DNA of 64,000 nucleotides from assembly GCA_963788145.1 (NCBI GenBank), contig CAWBFQ010000006.1, forward strand, positions 310,001-374,000, given 5' to 3'. Source of the stretch: UTCFX2 sp963788145. GTDB lineage: Bacteria; Chloroflexota; Anaerolineae; Anaerolineales; UBA4823. The position numbers and the translations under genes are program-made. This document shows positions 62,876-64,000 of this stretch, in pieces (position 1 is the stretch's first letter; each line of letters opens with the position of its first letter). The notes under the pieces are model-generated. The model ran no database searches, had not been told where the DNA came from, and was given only the letters and a program-made list of their open reading frames with translations.

Positions 62876-64000
62876 ATGCGATATCAAAAGCTTTTAAGAG
62901 CGTTTAGTTTCCTTTGGATGTTCATTTTGCTGGTTGGATGCCTGAATAAAGAGCCAACTATAGTAGAAGTGGAAGAAGAGCCATCTCCGATGATTCCCAC
63001 AATTGGGATCGCCCCCACTGCAGATAAATTTACTCCTTCTGCAGCGTTGGAGCAACCCACATCTGTTGCAACATTGACCCCGCCCGGATTGCCTTTGCAG
63101 ACGGTTCCTGGGATTGAAATGGATTCCATCAATTATGCCTCATTGGACCTGGTCGTTCAGGCTGGCGCTTACTGGGTTCGTCGAAATGCTTTGAATTGGT
63201 CTGCCATTGAACCGGTTGAAGGGGACCGAAAATGGGAGGCAGTTTCAGCTCTGGAGAATGAGTTGGAAGCTGCCGCAAAAAGAGGTTTGCAAATGGTCCT
63301 GATCGTGAACAGCACACCTGGCTGGGCGCAGAAGGCGCCTGGATATTATTGCGGACCTGTTGCTCTTGAAAAGTTGGAAGCCTATAAACGTTTTCTCGCA
63401 GATGCGGTCAAGCGGTATAGCGCCCCTCCTTATAACGTTAAGTACTGGGAGTTGGGCAACGAGCCAGATATTGATCCATCATTCGTTCCTCCAGACAGCC
63501 CGTATGGGTGTTGGGGCGATAATAAGGACGTCTTTTATGGGGGCGGATATTACGCAGAGATGCTTAAACAGGTCTATCCTCAAATTAAAGCAGTGGATTC
63601 CCAGGCGCAAGTATTGGTGGGCGGTTTGCTGATGGATTGCGACCCGGTCACTCCACCGGAAGGAAAAGATTGCACCCCATCTCTATTCCTGGAAGGGATT
63701 CTTCGAAGCGGGGGCGGCGACTATTTTGATGGAGTCAGTTTTCATGCTTACGATTATTACAGCGCGCCTTTTGAATATGGTAATTCCAACTGGAATAGCA
63801 ATTGGGATAGCACTGGCCCTGTTCTGATCGCCAAAACGCGCTATATCCGCAGCCTGTTAGCCGCTTATCAGCATCCGGATAAGCTAATATTGAACACCGA
63901 AGCCGGTTTGATCTGCGCGAAAAAGGAAGATGATCCAGTTTGCCAGAGCGAGGAATTTGGATTGACCAAATCTTACTATATTGCTCAGATCAATACAATC
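62876..64000 (+). CDS. Lipoprotein with glycoside-hydrolase-like TIM-barrel domain (3' end outside window)
   Basis: The frame is open from ATG 62876 (TTGGAGGTGGTTC upstream) to the window end, 375 codons. A lipoprotein signal ends in LLVGC (Cys22), followed by a Thr/Pro/Glu-rich linker to about residue 80. The rest looks like a clan GH-A retaining glycosidase: WVRRNALNWSAIEP, a probable acid/base in YWELGNEPDIDP (Glu about 195), the barrel strand FDGVSFHAYDYY, and a probable nucleophile in LILNTEAGL (Glu about 342). GH39- or GH5-like enzymes are nearest in style. As the last visible gene of the surface cluster, it may process exopolysaccharide; this is inferred. Confidence 0.8.
   Translation, partial: MRYQKLLRAFSFLWMFILLVGCLNKEPTIVEVEEEPSPMIPTIGIAPTADKFTPSAALEQPTSVATLTPPGLPLQTVPGIEMDSINYASLDLVVQAGAYWVRRNALNWSAIEPVEGDRKWEAVSALENELEAAAKRGLQMVLIVNSTPGWAQKAPGYYCGPVALEKLEAYKRFLADAVKRYSAPPYNVKYWELGNEPDIDPSFVPPDSPYGCWGDNKDVFYGGGYYAEMLKQVYPQIKAVDSQAQVLVGGLLMDCDPVTPPEGKDCTPSLFLEGILRSGGGDYFDGVSFHAYDYYSAPFEYGNSNWNSNWDSTGPVLIAKTRYIRSLLAAYQHPDKLILNTEAGLICAKKEDDPVCQSEEFGLTKSYYIAQINTI

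Noticed and set aside
1..64000. Search for CRISPR arrays, transposases, prophage or defence islands
   Set aside because: No regularly spaced repeats, integrase, transposase, restriction or toxin-antitoxin genes were recognised; the window looks like core chromosome.

Overview
The window reads as chromosomal DNA of an Anaerolineae-type Chloroflexota (about 50% GC). This is an inference from gene content: a complex I cluster with two nuoM genes, a split ATP synthase operon, many GAF-type histidine kinases, Ser/Thr kinases with FHA and TPR partners, class III cyclase, FemX pairs, a membrane-fused NagZ-like GH3 enzyme, and DUF2142 and LPG-synthase-like membrane proteins. No rRNA, tRNA, CRISPR array, transposase or prophage gene was found. 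Coding density is high.

Layout. 0-3.4 kb: end of an unidentified gene, two tandem FemX-like aminoacyltransferases and a PLP enzyme. 3.4-7.5 kb (minus strand): transglutaminase-like membrane protein and adenylate cyclase. 7.8-17.2 kb: membrane arm of complex I (nuoA, H, J, K, L, M, M, N) with no peripheral-arm genes. 17.3-19.7 kb: Fo part of ATP synthase (atpI, B, E and a b-delta fusion), with no F1 genes. 19.8-21.4 kb: murE. 21.5-25.5 kb (minus): cupin, Lrp-type RAM protein, FocA-type channel, UbiB-like kinase and a small lipoprotein. 25.6-35.3 kb: cysteine-cluster protein, heterodimeric ABC exporter, DUF4032 kinase-like protein and a very large sensor kinase. 35.3-42.8 kb: tgt, class III aminotransferase, second histidine kinase, CpXC protein, and a divergent FHA-winged-helix regulator and Ser/Thr kinase. 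42.8-48.8 kb (minus): GH3/NagZ-like enzyme, CoA-transferase beta subunit, GDPD and AAA+ ATPase. 48.9-58.7 kb: GT2, recJ, yvcK, then gap-pgk-kinase-tpiA and an M50-like protein. 58.7-64 kb: surface-polysaccharide-type cluster opening with an RfaH/NusG paralog.

Themes. Energy conversion (complex I plus Fo), cell wall (FemX, MurE, NagZ-like GH3) and central glycolysis sit among one- and two-component signalling genes. Several genes appear to be transcribed from promoters whose -10 box lies only 7-11 nt before the start codon and have no usable Shine-Dalgarno site, so they are probably leaderless; genes inside operons have good ribosome sites.

Caution. Fourteen single-base frameshifts interrupt genes between 2.5 and 46.4 kb, including essential ones (nuoA, nuoL, murE). 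They look much more like indel errors in the sequence than gene decay. Such genes are given as single CDS entries with the shift position stated. Family names are recognised from motifs; no database search was possible.
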